DNA from: Rhodococcus sovatensis
GTDB lineage: Bacteria > Actinomycetota > Actinomycetes > Mycobacteriales > Mycobacteriaceae
Direction: 5' to 3'
DNA: 64,000 nucleotides
Assembly: GCF_037327425.1 (NCBI RefSeq)
Contig: NZ_CP147846.1
Location: 5,766,001-5,830,000 of the forward strand
Shown here: in pieces, positions 15,529 to 25,262 of the stretch
Position numbering within the stretch: the stretch's first letter is position 1
How the letters are laid out: every line of letters begins with the position of its first letter
Translations under genes and position numbers: made by a program
Notes under the pieces: model-generated
Databases searched by the model: none
Told to the model about the DNA's origin: nothing
What the model saw: only the letters and a program-made list of their open reading frames with translations

Positions 15529-17112
15529 GTGCTTGATAAGTCACGAACGTCGAATTCGAATTCCGGTGTTGATGTGATGACCCAGGCCGGACTGGTGCGC
15601 GGCCGGGTGGTTGTCCTCGGCGGGGTCGCGGTTCACGCCTTCCTCGGGATCCCGTTCGCGGGCCCACTCCGCGGCCCAACGCGATTCGAGGAACCCTCGG
15701 CGGTGAGTCCCTGGGACGGTGTGCGGCCGGCAACTGAGCACGGCCCAACTGTCCCCCAGGGGCCGTACCCCCCCGCAGCGTCTGCACTTCTGGACAGCGT
15801 CATGGTCGTAGGTGAAGATGCCCTGAACTTGTCCGTTTGGACGTCGGAACCAGGTCAAGCGCGGCTCCCGGTGATGGTGTGGATTCACGGAGGGGCATTC
15901 GTCCGCGGGAGCCACCGAATGCCGGTATTCGATGGGGCGGCGTTCGCTCGCGACGGCGTGGTCGTGGTGGGAATCAATTACAGGGTCGGCGCTCTGGGGT
16001 TCCTCAGTGTCGCCGGCCTGCCCGAAAACCGGGGACTGCGCGACCAAATTGCCGCGCTCGAATGGGTGCGCGACAATATCGCGGCTTTCGGTGGGGATCC
16101 CGAGCAGGTCACCGTGTTCGGCGAGTCTGCAGGGGGCATGAGCATCGCCTGTCTACTCGGATCGCCCTCTGCCCGTGGTTTGTTTCGTCGGGCAATAATT
16201 CAAAGCGCGAACGCGATCTCGGCTGCCGAACTCACAGACGCGCGGTTCGTCACGCGAGAGCTGGCGTCGATGTTGGGAATCGGCAGCACGCCCGCGGACT
16301 TCGCCGAGGTCTCGCAGCAACGACTTCAAACAGCGCAAGACACCCTGGGCACAGCCCTTGTTCGAGACCCGGACCCCGCCCGTTGGGGAGCCACTGTCAT
16401 TCAGCGAGGGTTCGGCGTCATGAGTATGTTTCCGACAATCGACGGGGAAGTTCTCACGGCTTTGCCCATCGAGGCGATCGCAGCAGGCGCAGGTGACGGG
16501 GTCGAGCTGCTGGCGGGAACGACACGTGACGAATTCCGATTCTTCATGGTGCCGAGCGGGTTTTCCAAGACAGTGTCAACCGATGAGCTGCCCGTTCTGG
16601 CCGCCCGCTTCGGAATTCCTCGGTCGACCACGAACCTGTTCACTGGCAACCGACCCACCGAATCCGCGGGTGATGTACTGTGTGCACTCCTGACGGACCA
16701 TGCCTTTCGTGCCGGTACGTCCGATCTGGTCGATGAAGTTGCATGCAGCAACGGTGGCCGAGCATGGCAATACGAGTTTTCTTGGCGGACCGCGGTACAG
16801 GACTTGCGAGCGTGCCATGCACTGGAGTTGCCATTCGTATTCGACACCCTTGCGCACGCGCCCCCGTTGGTAGGCGAAAATCCGCCGCAGGCGCTTGCGG
16901 ATGACATGCACATGGCATGGGTGCGGTTCGCGACTACAGGAAACCCTGGATGGGAGAAGGTCGGAATAGGCAGGGCGGTAAGAATATTCGGTGATCCCGC
17001 ATTTGACGCTTCGGTTGTCATAGATCCGCGGGACGATGAACTGTGCGCAATGCGCAGCGCACATCGCGCAAGCGCTGCCTCGTCCGAGCCGGTGCGCAGA
17101 ACCCGACCATGA
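15529..17112 (+). CDS. Type-B carboxylesterase
   Basis: A 527-residue carboxylesterase/lipase of the cholinesterase-like family from a GTG at 15529; an ATG at 15577 is an alternative. Diagnostic features are the oxyanion HGGAF, NYRVGALGF, the nucleophile elbow FGESAGG and EDALNLSVW. A late acid lies in GTTRDEF, and His in ACHALELPFVF completes the triad. No signal peptide is seen, so it is probably cytoplasmic. It would release alcohol and acid from an ester substrate. It precedes a GlcD-like oxidase by about 110 bases in the same direction, possibly processing the hydroxy acid released. Confidence 0.9.
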   Translation: MLDKSRTSNSNSGVDVMTQAGLVRGRVVVLGGVAVHAFLGIPFAGPLRGPTRFEEPSAVSPWDGVRPATEHGPTVPQGPYPPAASALLDSVMVVGEDALNLSVWTSEPGQARLPVMVWIHGGAFVRGSHRMPVFDGAAFARDGVVVVGINYRVGALGFLSVAGLPENRGLRDQIAALEWVRDNIAAFGGDPEQVTVFGESAGGMSIACLLGSPSARGLFRRAIIQSANAISAAELTDARFVTRELASMLGIGSTPADFAEVSQQRLQTAQDTLGTALVRDPDPARWGATVIQRGFGVMSMFPTIDGEVLTALPIEAIAAGAGDGVELLAGTTRDEFRFFMVPSGFSKTVSTDELPVLAARFGIPRSTTNLFTGNRPTESAGDVLCALLTDHAFRAGTSDLVDEVACSNGGRAWQYEFSWRTAVQDLRACHALELPFVFDTLAHAPPLVGENPPQALADDMHMAWVRFATTGNPGWEKVGIGRAVRIFGDPAFDASVVIDPRDDELCAMRSAHRASAASSEPVRRTRP

Positions 17113-17221
17113 GCTGACCACTTCACTGAGAGCAGCCACCGGATCGAGATGCCTCTGACAATGCCGCACTCGACTCTTGGGGTGCCGACCACCGTGAACC
17201 AAGACCTGACAGAAAGCGGCA

Positions 17222-18592
17222 ATGACACCCGAATCAGCAATGCTGCGTGACACGTTGTCCGCCAACCTTGGTGACGCTGTTACGTACGATCGCGACGTGA
17301 TGTCGGCATTTCACCGCGACCAATCTCGCCTCACGGCGGCGGGACAGCCGGCAGCTCTCGTCCGGGCCCGTTCGGTCCAAGACGTCGTCACCACCATGAC
17401 CTCTGCGTATGCGCAGGGAATTCCCGTGGTCGCACGTGGAGCCGGGACAGGGCTGGCGGGTGCCGCCAACGCACTGGATGGCTGCATCGTTCTCAGTCTA
17501 GAGGCTATGAATAGGATCTTGGACATTGACCCCCATTCACGGACTGCCACAGTGCAATCCGGGGTTCTCAATGGCGCGCTGGCAGCCGCTGCGTCGAAGG
17601 TTGGCCTTTGGTACGTGCCGGATCCCGGTAGCCGAGCCATTTCCACCATTGGAGGCAACGTGGCGACCAACGCCGGTGGTTCGTGCTGCGCGAAGTACGG
17701 CGTGACTGGCGACCATGTAGCCCGGATCAAGGCAGTGATGGCCGATGGGCGCATCATCCATACCGGAGCCAATACCCGGAAGAACGTCGCAGGCCTGAAT
17801 CTGACGCAGTTGCTCGTCGGATCCGAAGGAACACTGGGTGTCATCGTCGAGGCAACGGTGCGCCTACGAGTACAACCCAATGCTGCATCGACCGTCGTGG
17901 CGAGCTTTGCCGAGCCGAGCGAGGCGATCGCGGCGGTACTCGAGATCACTCGGGAGTCGGATCCATGTTTGGTTGAAATCATGGATCGCACAACGATTTC
18001 GGCGGTCGACGAATTGACACACATGGGACTCGATACACACGCGGGAGCCCTACTGCTGGTGCAGTGTGATGGACGTGACGCTGCGAACGAGGCCGAACTG
18101 TGTGCACAGGCGTGCAACGCAGCCGGTGCCACCGAGGTCTATGCCACCGATGACCGGGTGGAAGGTGATGAATTCATGCACGCTCGACGCATGGTGCTGC
18201 CGGCACTCGAACGACTGGGCGGCACGCTGTTGGACGACCTGGCTGTGCCGGTCGACAAACTACCGGCGATGCTCACAGCCATCGAACGAACAGCACGTTC
18301 TCATGAGGTTCTCATCGGAACGTTCGGTCATGCGGCGGACGGCAATCTCCACCCCACCATAATTTTCGACGACAACAGTCCCGATGAAACCCGCCGTGCT
18401 CGATGTGCTTTCGACGACATGGTTCTTGCTTGTCTCGACCTCGGGGGCTCCATCAGTGGCGAGCACGGGATCGGCGTTCTCAAGTTGCCACATCTCGAGG
18501 CTATGGTCGGCACAGTCGAGAGAGACATCATGGCACGGATCAAGAAAGCTCTTGATCCGAAAGATATTCTGAATCCAGGCCGCGCAATTTGA
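17222..18592 (+). CDS. FAD-linked oxidase, GlcD / D-lactate dehydrogenase type
   Basis: A 456-residue flavoprotein oxidising a 2-hydroxy acid to a 2-oxo acid. The FAD-binding type 4 domain (about 30-215) shows PVVARGAGTGLAGAAN, then STIGGNVATNAGG and LVGSEGTLGVI. The C-terminal FAD-oxidase domain shows GTFGHAADGNLHPTI, SISGEHGIGVLK and DPKDILNPGRAI. Length and motifs match GlcD subunits, but no GlcE or GlcF neighbours are present, so it may act alone or use another electron acceptor. The PucR regulator converges on it and is the likely controller. The preceding carboxylesterase may supply its substrate. Confidence 0.9.
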   Translation: MTPESAMLRDTLSANLGDAVTYDRDVMSAFHRDQSRLTAAGQPAALVRARSVQDVVTTMTSAYAQGIPVVARGAGTGLAGAANALDGCIVLSLEAMNRILDIDPHSRTATVQSGVLNGALAAAASKVGLWYVPDPGSRAISTIGGNVATNAGGSCCAKYGVTGDHVARIKAVMADGRIIHTGANTRKNVAGLNLTQLLVGSEGTLGVIVEATVRLRVQPNAASTVVASFAEPSEAIAAVLEITRESDPCLVEIMDRTTISAVDELTHMGLDTHAGALLLVQCDGRDAANEAELCAQACNAAGATEVYATDDRVEGDEFMHARRMVLPALERLGGTLLDDLAVPVDKLPAMLTAIERTARSHEVLIGTFGHAADGNLHPTIIFDDNSPDETRRARCAFDDMVLACLDLGGSISGEHGIGVLKLPHLEAMVGTVERDIMARIKKALDPKDILNPGRAI

Positions 18593-18660
18593 CGTTCGGC
18601 AGAGTCCGGCAGACGTCACTCGGTGGTCAGAATTTATGGTGCCGAGCGCACTACGCAGCG

Positions 18661-19926
18661 TCATTCGGGTCCGAGTAGGTCTATCAAAGTCAGCGCGACA
18701 TAGACGTCGATGCCTGCCGACACGTTACGGCCCGCAAATTCGGAGGCTTTCGCAATACGCTGGACCACCGTGTTTTTGTGGAGGTGTGTCGAGCGCGCGA
18801 CGGCGACGTAGCTTTTGTCGGCGTCGAAGAATGCTTGCAGTGTTCCTCGTAGTTCGCTCGCGCGCTCACTCGGTCCGGCCAGAGGTCCGAGGGTGTCGCG
18901 AATGAACGAGCGTGTCGACTCGAGATCGTCGATCATCAACGAGGCCAGGCGTACTCGATCGAAATAAATCACCCTGCCGGATTCTTGGGGAGCGACTGCC
19001 TGCAATACTTCCATGGCTCTGTGGGCTTGGCGAACCGACAGAACAAAACCAGGCATGCCGGATGAAACGGTTCCGACACCGAGATCGACGCAGTCACCGA
19101 CAGTAGCCGGTGGTGGCCGTGTCGTGTCAGGTTCGGCAAGCCATGCGTCCATAGTGGTCAAACCTGTCGCGGAGGTCAGAACTGAGCGTGCTCCGACCGC
19201 AGCGGCGAAAGTCTGCACCGTGTCCTCGAGCTCGTCCACCTGGACGGAAGTATTTGCGCGGCCGCGCAGCGAAATCGCCATGTGGTTCCCGCGCAATGGG
19301 TACGACAAAATCCGCGATGCCTCGGCGGTGTCGACAATGTTCTCGGCGAGAATGGCGGCAACCATCGCCGATCGCCGCTCAGCGCCGCTGGTGGCTCGCC
19401 GTTGCAATTCCCTTTCGTACTCGTCGATCATCTGTTCCGAGATGCGGTCGACGAAGCGCACTCCGACCGACACTGCCTGTTCCAGTGCGGCCGCACGTTG
19501 CTCAGCGTTGTCGGTGTGGCGCGCTATCGCCGGTGCGCACCACCTCAACCAATGTTGTACCCCGATTTGATGGCCGCGCAGCATCGCGATCATCGGTACC
19601 CTTCGCCTCGCGGCTTCGTCGATGAATGCCAGCGCCTCCTGCGCGGTTTCGATGTGGTCGCCTCCCGAAATGAGCGCCCGCAACAGACCGAGAACGTTGG
19701 CTTCTGTACTCATTTGGAGTCCACGGGTGAAGTCGGCACTTCGGCTCAGCTCGGGAACGCCACCGTCTACGTATTCACGCGCCAACTCTGTTGCCAGAGC
19801 GTGCGTCCATCGCAGGCCGTCGGACCCGATATGGGGCAGCAGAGACGCATCGACCGACAGCGGTGGTCTGGGTTGATCCGTCGGCACCAGAATGTCATTG
19901 GGTTCGAGCTCCTGCCACCACGTCAT
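18661..19926 (-). CDS. PucR-family transcriptional regulator
   Basis: A 421-residue regulator. The N-terminal half is an RsbR/PucR-type helical domain and the middle a GGDEF-like PucR domain. The C-terminal helix-turn-helix (ELRGTLQAFFDADKSYVAVA followed by RSTHLHKNTVVQRIAKA) is characteristic of PucR proteins in actinomycetes. These usually activate nearby catabolic genes in response to substrate. It faces the GlcD-type oxidase tail to tail and is divergent from the P450 cluster, so either could be its target. Confidence 0.9.
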   Translation of the reverse strand: MTWWQELEPNDILVPTDQPRPPLSVDASLLPHIGSDGLRWTHALATELAREYVDGGVPELSRSADFTRGLQMSTEANVLGLLRALISGGDHIETAQEALAFIDEAARRRVPMIAMLRGHQIGVQHWLRWCAPAIARHTDNAEQRAAALEQAVSVGVRFVDRISEQMIDEYERELQRRATSGAERRSAMVAAILAENIVDTAEASRILSYPLRGNHMAISLRGRANTSVQVDELEDTVQTFAAAVGARSVLTSATGLTTMDAWLAEPDTTRPPPATVGDCVDLGVGTVSSGMPGFVLSVRQAHRAMEVLQAVAPQESGRVIYFDRVRLASLMIDDLESTRSFIRDTLGPLAGPSERASELRGTLQAFFDADKSYVAVARSTHLHKNTVVQRIAKASEFAGRNVSAGIDVYVALTLIDLLGPE

Positions 19927-20500
19927 CTAGCGATTGTGTCCGTATTCGGTTCTCGTCGGAGTGCAATCGCAATTCTCCTTGCGCGGAGTTCGTCGGTTGA
20001 CACAGGTCCTCCCGGTCCGCCACTTCCCTGAATCGGCGTTGTCGTCGCGGAGCGGTGAGGCGGGTTTTCACGCGCTCAGGGTTCCGCGGATTCAGCATGC
20101 CCGGAACGACGCTTGACCATCGAAACGCCGACCGTCTCGGCCACCAACAGGCGCTGTGGCTACTCGCGCTCGGTGTCGGTGACGTTGTTCTCGACATGCC
20201 GACGACCGCTACGGCCATGGTCGATCATTGTCCAGCGGTGGATTGCGGTGGGCGATTCTCGACCACGTCGGTGGTTCGGTGAACTAGCTCGACATGAAGT
20301 TTGTGGTCCCACGGGCCATCGATCCGGACGGACTCGGCTGGCAGCATTGTGTGACGACGCACACAGTACACAGCCGGTCTGATTGCAGCACCGACATCGG
20401 AGAGCGAAGCATCTCGAACATTCACGGCTTTCGCTCGCCGCGTCGACGATTCCCGGCGCTCGGTAAATTCTCGTCCGACCTTTCGAAAGGGACCATCACC
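19927..20500. other. 574-bp divergent region between pucR-type and P450 genes
   Basis: No convincing gene is seen. The P450 reading frame is open upstream to 20294, but that segment does not resemble P450 N-termini, so it is treated as leader sequence. Promoters for both directions are expected here. Confidence 0.45.
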
Positions 20501-21706
20501 GTGGCCACCGCAAATGAAACCAGTCAATATTTCAACCCCTTGGACCCGGCGCATATCGCGAATCCTGATGCGCGAATGAAAATATCCCGAGCAGAATGCC
20601 CCGTCGGTCAGGTTAGCGACGTTTTGTATGCCGCCCATTCCGACCAGGCGGTACGTCAAGTCTTCGGCGATACAACTAATTTTTCGAGCCGCGGCAATTT
20701 TTCGGTGGGAGCAGATGATGTACAGCTTCCATTCGCCATGATCACCACTGCGGACCCGCCGATACACACTGCGCTTCGCGCCCGCCTGCTCAAGGACATG
20801 GCCCCGCCGCGGCTTCGCAAGATGAGATCGCAGGTCGAGGCAATCGTGGAGGAATGCATAGCAGCGCTTCCCGAGTCGGGATCTATCGACCTGTACGACA
20901 GTTTTGTGCAGTACGTACCCACTCGAGTTTTGTACGCCGTGATCGGTATCCCAGAACCGAGATGGAACGAAGTCGAGAAATGGGCGGATGTAATCGTGGC
21001 GACGTTGCCGGAACCGGCTCACGAGCTACCCGAGTTCGGTGCGTTGACGAGCTACTTGGCCCAACTGATCGATGACCGTCGAGCGAGACCTCACGAACGG
21101 CACGACGACGTTCTCGACAACCTATGCTTCGCCGCGCCGAACGAGAGGGAGATGTCGACGCCGGAACTTATTGCTCACTTGCTGCAGCTACTGGGCGCAG
21201 CAACGGACACGACGCGTGCCCTGATCGTCAATTGCTTGTTTCGTCTCCTGAACCATCGTGAGCAATGGGAGAGCGTTCTCGATGACCGCTCAAAGCTGAC
21301 CAACGCTATCGAGGAGTCGCTGCGCTTCGATTCGCCCGCCCAATTCATGGTTCGAACCGTGGTTCAGTCGGTGTCTGTCGGTTCTTGTCCCATCGAACCG
21401 GACAAGAAGGTCTATCTGAACATTCAATCTGCAAACCATGACGAGGAGCGATGGGGTGAGGATTCCATGACATATCGCGCCGATCGTCCGAACGCATCCG
21501 GGCATTTAGCTTTCGGCCGAGGCATTCACGCGTGCATCGGTGCGCCCTTGGCGCGCATCGAGGCATGGGTAGCTGTTAACGCTTTACTGGATAAGTATCC
21601 CAATATGACACTCGAACCTGACGCGAAATGGATCAAATGCGACGGCGCACTGGTGCGACGACCACAGATGTTGCCGGTGCTGTTGACGAAGGCGGGAACC
21701 CGATGA
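20501..21706 (+). CDS. Cytochrome P450
   Basis: A 401-residue bacterial class I P450 from a GTG at 20501 with AAAGG nearby. The start is chosen because MATANETSQYFNP resembles normal P450 N-termini. The I-helix shows GAATDTT (232-238), the K-helix ExxR is Glu272-Arg275, and the haem loop FGRGIHACIG places the cysteine ligand at 345. No membrane anchor is present, so it is soluble. The ferredoxin gene overlaps its stop and a reductase follows, giving a self-sufficient electron chain. The substrate class cannot be read. Confidence 0.95.
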   Translation: MATANETSQYFNPLDPAHIANPDARMKISRAECPVGQVSDVLYAAHSDQAVRQVFGDTTNFSSRGNFSVGADDVQLPFAMITTADPPIHTALRARLLKDMAPPRLRKMRSQVEAIVEECIAALPESGSIDLYDSFVQYVPTRVLYAVIGIPEPRWNEVEKWADVIVATLPEPAHELPEFGALTSYLAQLIDDRRARPHERHDDVLDNLCFAAPNEREMSTPELIAHLLQLLGAATDTTRALIVNCLFRLLNHREQWESVLDDRSKLTNAIEESLRFDSPAQFMVRTVVQSVSVGSCPIEPDKKVYLNIQSANHDEERWGEDSMTYRADRPNASGHLAFGRGIHACIGAPLARIEAWVAVNALLDKYPNMTLEPDAKWIKCDGALVRRPQMLPVLLTKAGTR

Positions 21707-21891
21707 AGATCGAACTCGACCGTGAACGCTGCGAAGGTCACGGCATATGCGAGGTGGCTGCACCCGCTTTCTTCTCTCTGGACGATGACGGTGACTTGAC
21801 GGTTCTGCGGGACGACGTTTCGGACGGGGACATACCCTCTGTTCAGGCTGCCGCGCTCGGATGTCCGGTTGCCGCACTACTTCTCGAGTAG
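21703..21891 (+). CDS. [3Fe-4S]-type ferredoxin partner of the P450
   Basis: A 62-residue ferredoxin whose ATG overlaps the P450 stop (ATGA). Cys10 and Cys16 in CEGHGICEVAAP and the late cysteine in LGCPVAALLLE give the three-cysteine pattern of P450-associated 3Fe-4S ferredoxins; the usual middle cysteine of a 4Fe cluster is not present. It transfers electrons from the reductase encoded at 22108-23334 to the P450. Confidence 0.92.
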   Translation: MKIELDRERCEGHGICEVAAPAFFSLDDDGDLTVLRDDVSDGDIPSVQAAALGCPVAALLLE

Positions 21892-22107
21892 CGAGTCGAG
21901 TACGTGCCGGACTCGGCGTGGCCACGAGGTGAGAAGTTGCTGAAGGAGTCAGGGCTCTTCAGACATTGGATCACCAATGTTGTCCCCGGCGAGGCAATTC
22001 GCGGACTGTGCAGCTTATTTGTGGTGGCGGTTAGGTTTTGCGTGCCTGCGGCGTCATCGACATGACCGGTGCGCGGCCGGTCGCCCTACTGAATCTCCAG
22101 GATAAGG

Positions 22108-23334
22108 ATGACCATGACCCCGAACCACATTGTCGTGATCGGTGGCTCGCTTGCCGGCGCGCGCGCACTGGAGGCTGCACGACGTCTCGGCTTCGCCGGT
22201 CGACTCACCCTCGTTGGTGCCGAAGCGCATGTGCCCTATGACCGTCCTCCGCTGTCCAAGGACTTCCTCGACGCAGACAAAGCGTCAGCAATTCCCTACT
22301 TCAGCGGCGCAGAAGATATGGCGAAAAGGCTTGATGTGCAGCTCTTACTCGGTAAAGCGGCCACAGGAATCGATCTCACACACCGGAAACTTCGGATCGA
22401 TGAGTCGACCCTCGACTACGATGCCGCCTTGATTGCAACGGGTGCCAGCGCACGAGCGCTGTCCACTCCGCCGAATCTTAATGGCGTGTCGACACTGCGT
22501 ACCGTTGATGACGCCCAGCGGGTCAGAGCCGCGATGGACCGGGGAGCGCGAGTTGTGGTCATCGGTGCCGGGTTCATTGGCTCGGAGGTGGCTTCGGCAG
22601 TCCGAAAGAGAGGGAGCCAGGTCACTATGATCGAAGCTCTTCCCGTACCTCTGGCCCGCGCAGTCGGGCGCACGGCCGGTCAGTGGTTGAGCGCTGTGCA
22701 CGCGCGACATGGAACTGAGCTAATTTGCGGGGTAGCAGTCGATGCTGTTGTAGGCAACGACACCGTCGAGGGTGTTCTACTCGCAGACGGCCGGTCCATA
22801 CCTGCAGACCTGGTGGTTGTCGGAATCGGCGCGATCCCCGCAACCGATTGGCTCGCGGACTCCGGACTCGATATCGAAAACGGTATTCTCTGCGACGCGA
22901 CCATGCGCGCCGCAGATTCGGTGTGGGCTGCGGGGGACGTATCACGCTGGTACAGCCAGGATTTCAAAATGCACCTGCGTGTCGAGCATTGGACCAATGC
23001 GGCTGACCAAGGTGCCCACGCGATGCGAAACTTGTTGGACCCTGCCCACGCTACACCGTACCGGCACATCCCCTATTTCTGGTCCGACTGGTATGGACAT
23101 CGAATTCAGCTAGCCGGCCTTGCCGTGGGAGAACCCACCGTCGTCGCAGGGGACACCTCGACGGACAAGTTCGTTGCCCTGTTCAGGGATGGTGAACGTC
23201 TTGTCGGGGCTCTTTGCCTGAATCGTCGTGCCGATGTCATGAGGTATCGCGCTCTCATCGCTGAAGGGGGATCCTGGACCGACGGTCTGGAACTGGCGCG
23301 TCAGCGAAACGCAGTCGTTTCCGCGAATGCGTAA
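22108..23334 (+). CDS. FAD-dependent ferredoxin reductase
   Basis: A 408-residue NAD(P)H:ferredoxin reductase of the rhodocoxin/putidaredoxin reductase type. It shows the FAD Rossmann motif VVIGGSLAGARA, then YDRPPLSKDFL, ALIATGA, the NAD motif VVIGAGFIGSEVA, and VWAAGDVSRW with the reductase C-terminal domain after it. The ATG at 22108 or the one at 22114 could be used; AGGATAAGG lies just upstream. It is separated from the ferredoxin by 216 bases but follows in the same direction, completing the P450 electron chain. Confidence 0.93.
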   Translation: MTMTPNHIVVIGGSLAGARALEAARRLGFAGRLTLVGAEAHVPYDRPPLSKDFLDADKASAIPYFSGAEDMAKRLDVQLLLGKAATGIDLTHRKLRIDESTLDYDAALIATGASARALSTPPNLNGVSTLRTVDDAQRVRAAMDRGARVVVIGAGFIGSEVASAVRKRGSQVTMIEALPVPLARAVGRTAGQWLSAVHARHGTELICGVAVDAVVGNDTVEGVLLADGRSIPADLVVVGIGAIPATDWLADSGLDIENGILCDATMRAADSVWAAGDVSRWYSQDFKMHLRVEHWTNAADQGAHAMRNLLDPAHATPYRHIPYFWSDWYGHRIQLAGLAVGEPTVVAGDTSTDKFVALFRDGERLVGALCLNRRADVMRYRALIAEGGSWTDGLELARQRNAVVSANA

Positions 23335-23710
23335 AGGCTCAGCGCCACGCGCTGTCTCACTCGTAGACGTCGGGTGGCCCTGCGGCAACGGAATCGAACA
23401 CGTTTACATGGATTCGTTGCGAGGGGTGCAGAGCTTACGAGCGAAACCACGCTTCGCATATGCCTTGACCTGAGTGCATCACCACCACCGACCCTGCCGA
23501 GATCGACATCGTCGCCGCCAACCGGACCCGTCGTCGCCACGCGATCGTCGAACAAGTCCATGCAGACCTGAAAACGCCGCCCTCGCTCACCTGCCGTCGG
23601 GGCATTTCTGCGCCAACGCAGCCCGGCTGGCAGTGCTGACCTCTCCGGCGTGCGACCCGTGCCGGCGTGAACGACGGACATGGCCATACGGCGATGAGAA
23701 GCGGACTCGC
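23335..23710. other. 376-bp convergent intergenic region
   Basis: Lies between the tails of the ferredoxin reductase and the DAO-family gene. Open frames here have no domain signature. No clear terminator stem was identified. Confidence 0.45.
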
Positions 23711-24949
23711 TTATACGTGGGTCATCGGCCCGGATCGGGCCGACAGCGCAAGAAAAACATCTCGGTTTGTCGAGTACAGTCCGCCGAACCTGTTGGCGTT
23801 CCACGGGCGCGCATCGACGAAGGGAGTAGCGCCAGTCACTATCTCCGCTGCGACCTTGCCCCACCCTGGCCCATGTTGAATCCCAACTCCGTTGCATCCG
23901 CCCACTACGTACAAGCCCGGCCGCTCGTCGATCGGACCGATCAGCGCGCGTCGATCCGGTGTCAGACATGGTGCACCGTGTGCCACCCAGAACTTGTCAG
24001 TTGCCAACCCAGGCATGAGATGTGTCAGGCTCTGGGAGGCTCGCCGCACCTGGAAGATCCCGTCCAAGCGAATATCGTCGAAGCGGTCCGGAATCGGGTT
24101 GTCGACCAGATCGTCCCGAGGATAGTCCGGGTATGACATTCCCCAATTGAGGCGTCCACAGTCTTCGCGTACCCACAAAAGGCCACTGCCGTCGTCGCTG
24201 TAGCCGGCGAAATTCAGGGCGGGGAAATTTGCGGGCACGTTCAGAGGTTCGGTAATCATGCGGGAGAGAACGAGCGGAACCTGGGGGAGGAAGTAATCGC
24301 CCCCGAGAATGGTATTGCTCCATGACCCACCCGCGACAACGACTTTGTCCGCGTACAGCGGTCCGTGCTCGGTTTCCACGCCGGTGACGGCATTGCCAAT
24401 TTTGATCAATCCGGTCACCGGTCGTCGTGACTCCACCCGGCCGCCGAGGGTCGCGAATTCGGCTGCGATCGCCCGCGCAGCTTTTCCCGCGGACAGCTGT
24501 ACAGCGCTCGGTTGGAATACTGCGCGGTGAAACGAGCTGCCATCCAGAAACCCCTTGGTCACGGCTCGTATTTCGTCGGGTTCGACCAGCTGACTGTCCG
24601 GGACGGTGTCGGTGTCGTGGAACTTTGCGACGTGCTTCCACGCGTCTGCGTCTCGTGCGATGTATAGGTGGCCGCTGTGCCGGAAATCGATGTCATGTCG
24701 GGTGGCGAGGTCGGAATAGAAATCGATGCTGAAATACTCGACGTCGAGCTCGGATCGCCCCCATCCGGCATCCCAGCCAGCGGCGAGTGGCCCTACGAAC
24801 CCCGCTCCGGCCTTCGACGTGCCGGATCCGGGCCCGTCCTTATCCACCAGGACGACGTTCTCGACGCCTGCTTTGACCAGATGAAGAGCGGTCGAGGCGC
24901 CCAGTGCCCCCGCACCGACCACGATTACATCCGATTGATCAGTATTCAC
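23711..24949 (-). CDS. DAO-family FAD-dependent oxidoreductase (amine/amino-acid oxidase or dehydrogenase)
   Basis: A 412-residue flavoprotein of the D-amino-acid-oxidase/sarcosine-oxidase/glycine-oxidase superfamily. The dinucleotide-binding motif VIVVGAGALGASTALHL is at the N-terminus. KVVVAGGSWSN lies mid-protein, and the family FAD-binding end region reads GLYVVGGCNGVGIQHGPGWG. It would oxidise a secondary or primary amine or amino acid. It is the last gene of the leftward arm; its start overlaps a cupin remnant by 11 bases, so it belongs to the aminotransferase/dehydrogenase operon. The amine-handling context fits an N-containing substrate. Confidence 0.85.
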   Translation of the reverse strand: MNTDQSDVIVVGAGALGASTALHLVKAGVENVVLVDKDGPGSGTSKAGAGFVGPLAAGWDAGWGRSELDVEYFSIDFYSDLATRHDIDFRHSGHLYIARDADAWKHVAKFHDTDTVPDSQLVEPDEIRAVTKGFLDGSSFHRAVFQPSAVQLSAGKAARAIAAEFATLGGRVESRRPVTGLIKIGNAVTGVETEHGPLYADKVVVAGGSWSNTILGGDYFLPQVPLVLSRMITEPLNVPANFPALNFAGYSDDGSGLLWVREDCGRLNWGMSYPDYPRDDLVDNPIPDRFDDIRLDGIFQVRRASQSLTHLMPGLATDKFWVAHGAPCLTPDRRALIGPIDERPGLYVVGGCNGVGIQHGPGWGKVAAEIVTGATPFVDARPWNANRFGGLYSTNRDVFLALSARSGPMTHV

Positions 24950-25124
24950 AGCTGTCCCTTTCGATGGTGCATGTCGAGGCGTTCAGACCAAGACAGCGAA
25001 TTGATTTTTCGTTCCATGTTTGCCAACTACCGACGAAGCCATGGGGCACGGCTACCGTGTCACCTGCGTACGCCGTGACCGCCGCGCTGTCGTCCGGTCG
25101 ACCTTTTGGCTCTGTGTGGAACAT
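24939..25124 (-). pseudogene. Truncated cupin (DUF861-like) C-terminal remnant
   Basis: The 61-codon frame contains AYAGDTVAVPHGFVGSWQTW, which aligns with SAGDMVFVPKGFIGVWETT of the intact cupin at 42780-43124. Upstream the frame is closed by a stop 18 bases before the ATG. A piece of possible N-terminal cupin sequence (EGFGVICTWRFDVP) is visible in another frame. The first cupin motif is missing, so the gene is probably broken. It remains overlapped with the flavoprotein start. Confidence 0.55.
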
Positions 25125-25262
25125 CGAACCGCCACGTGCAGATCACTCCGAAGCCTTCCGCAGAAGCATCGATTCCGCCCGAGACGCTGTTGGCCCGAGA
25201 GCTTGCGGGAACAGCTCGACTGGCATAGATACGACTTCTCGGATGGTGGGAATTATGCGAGA

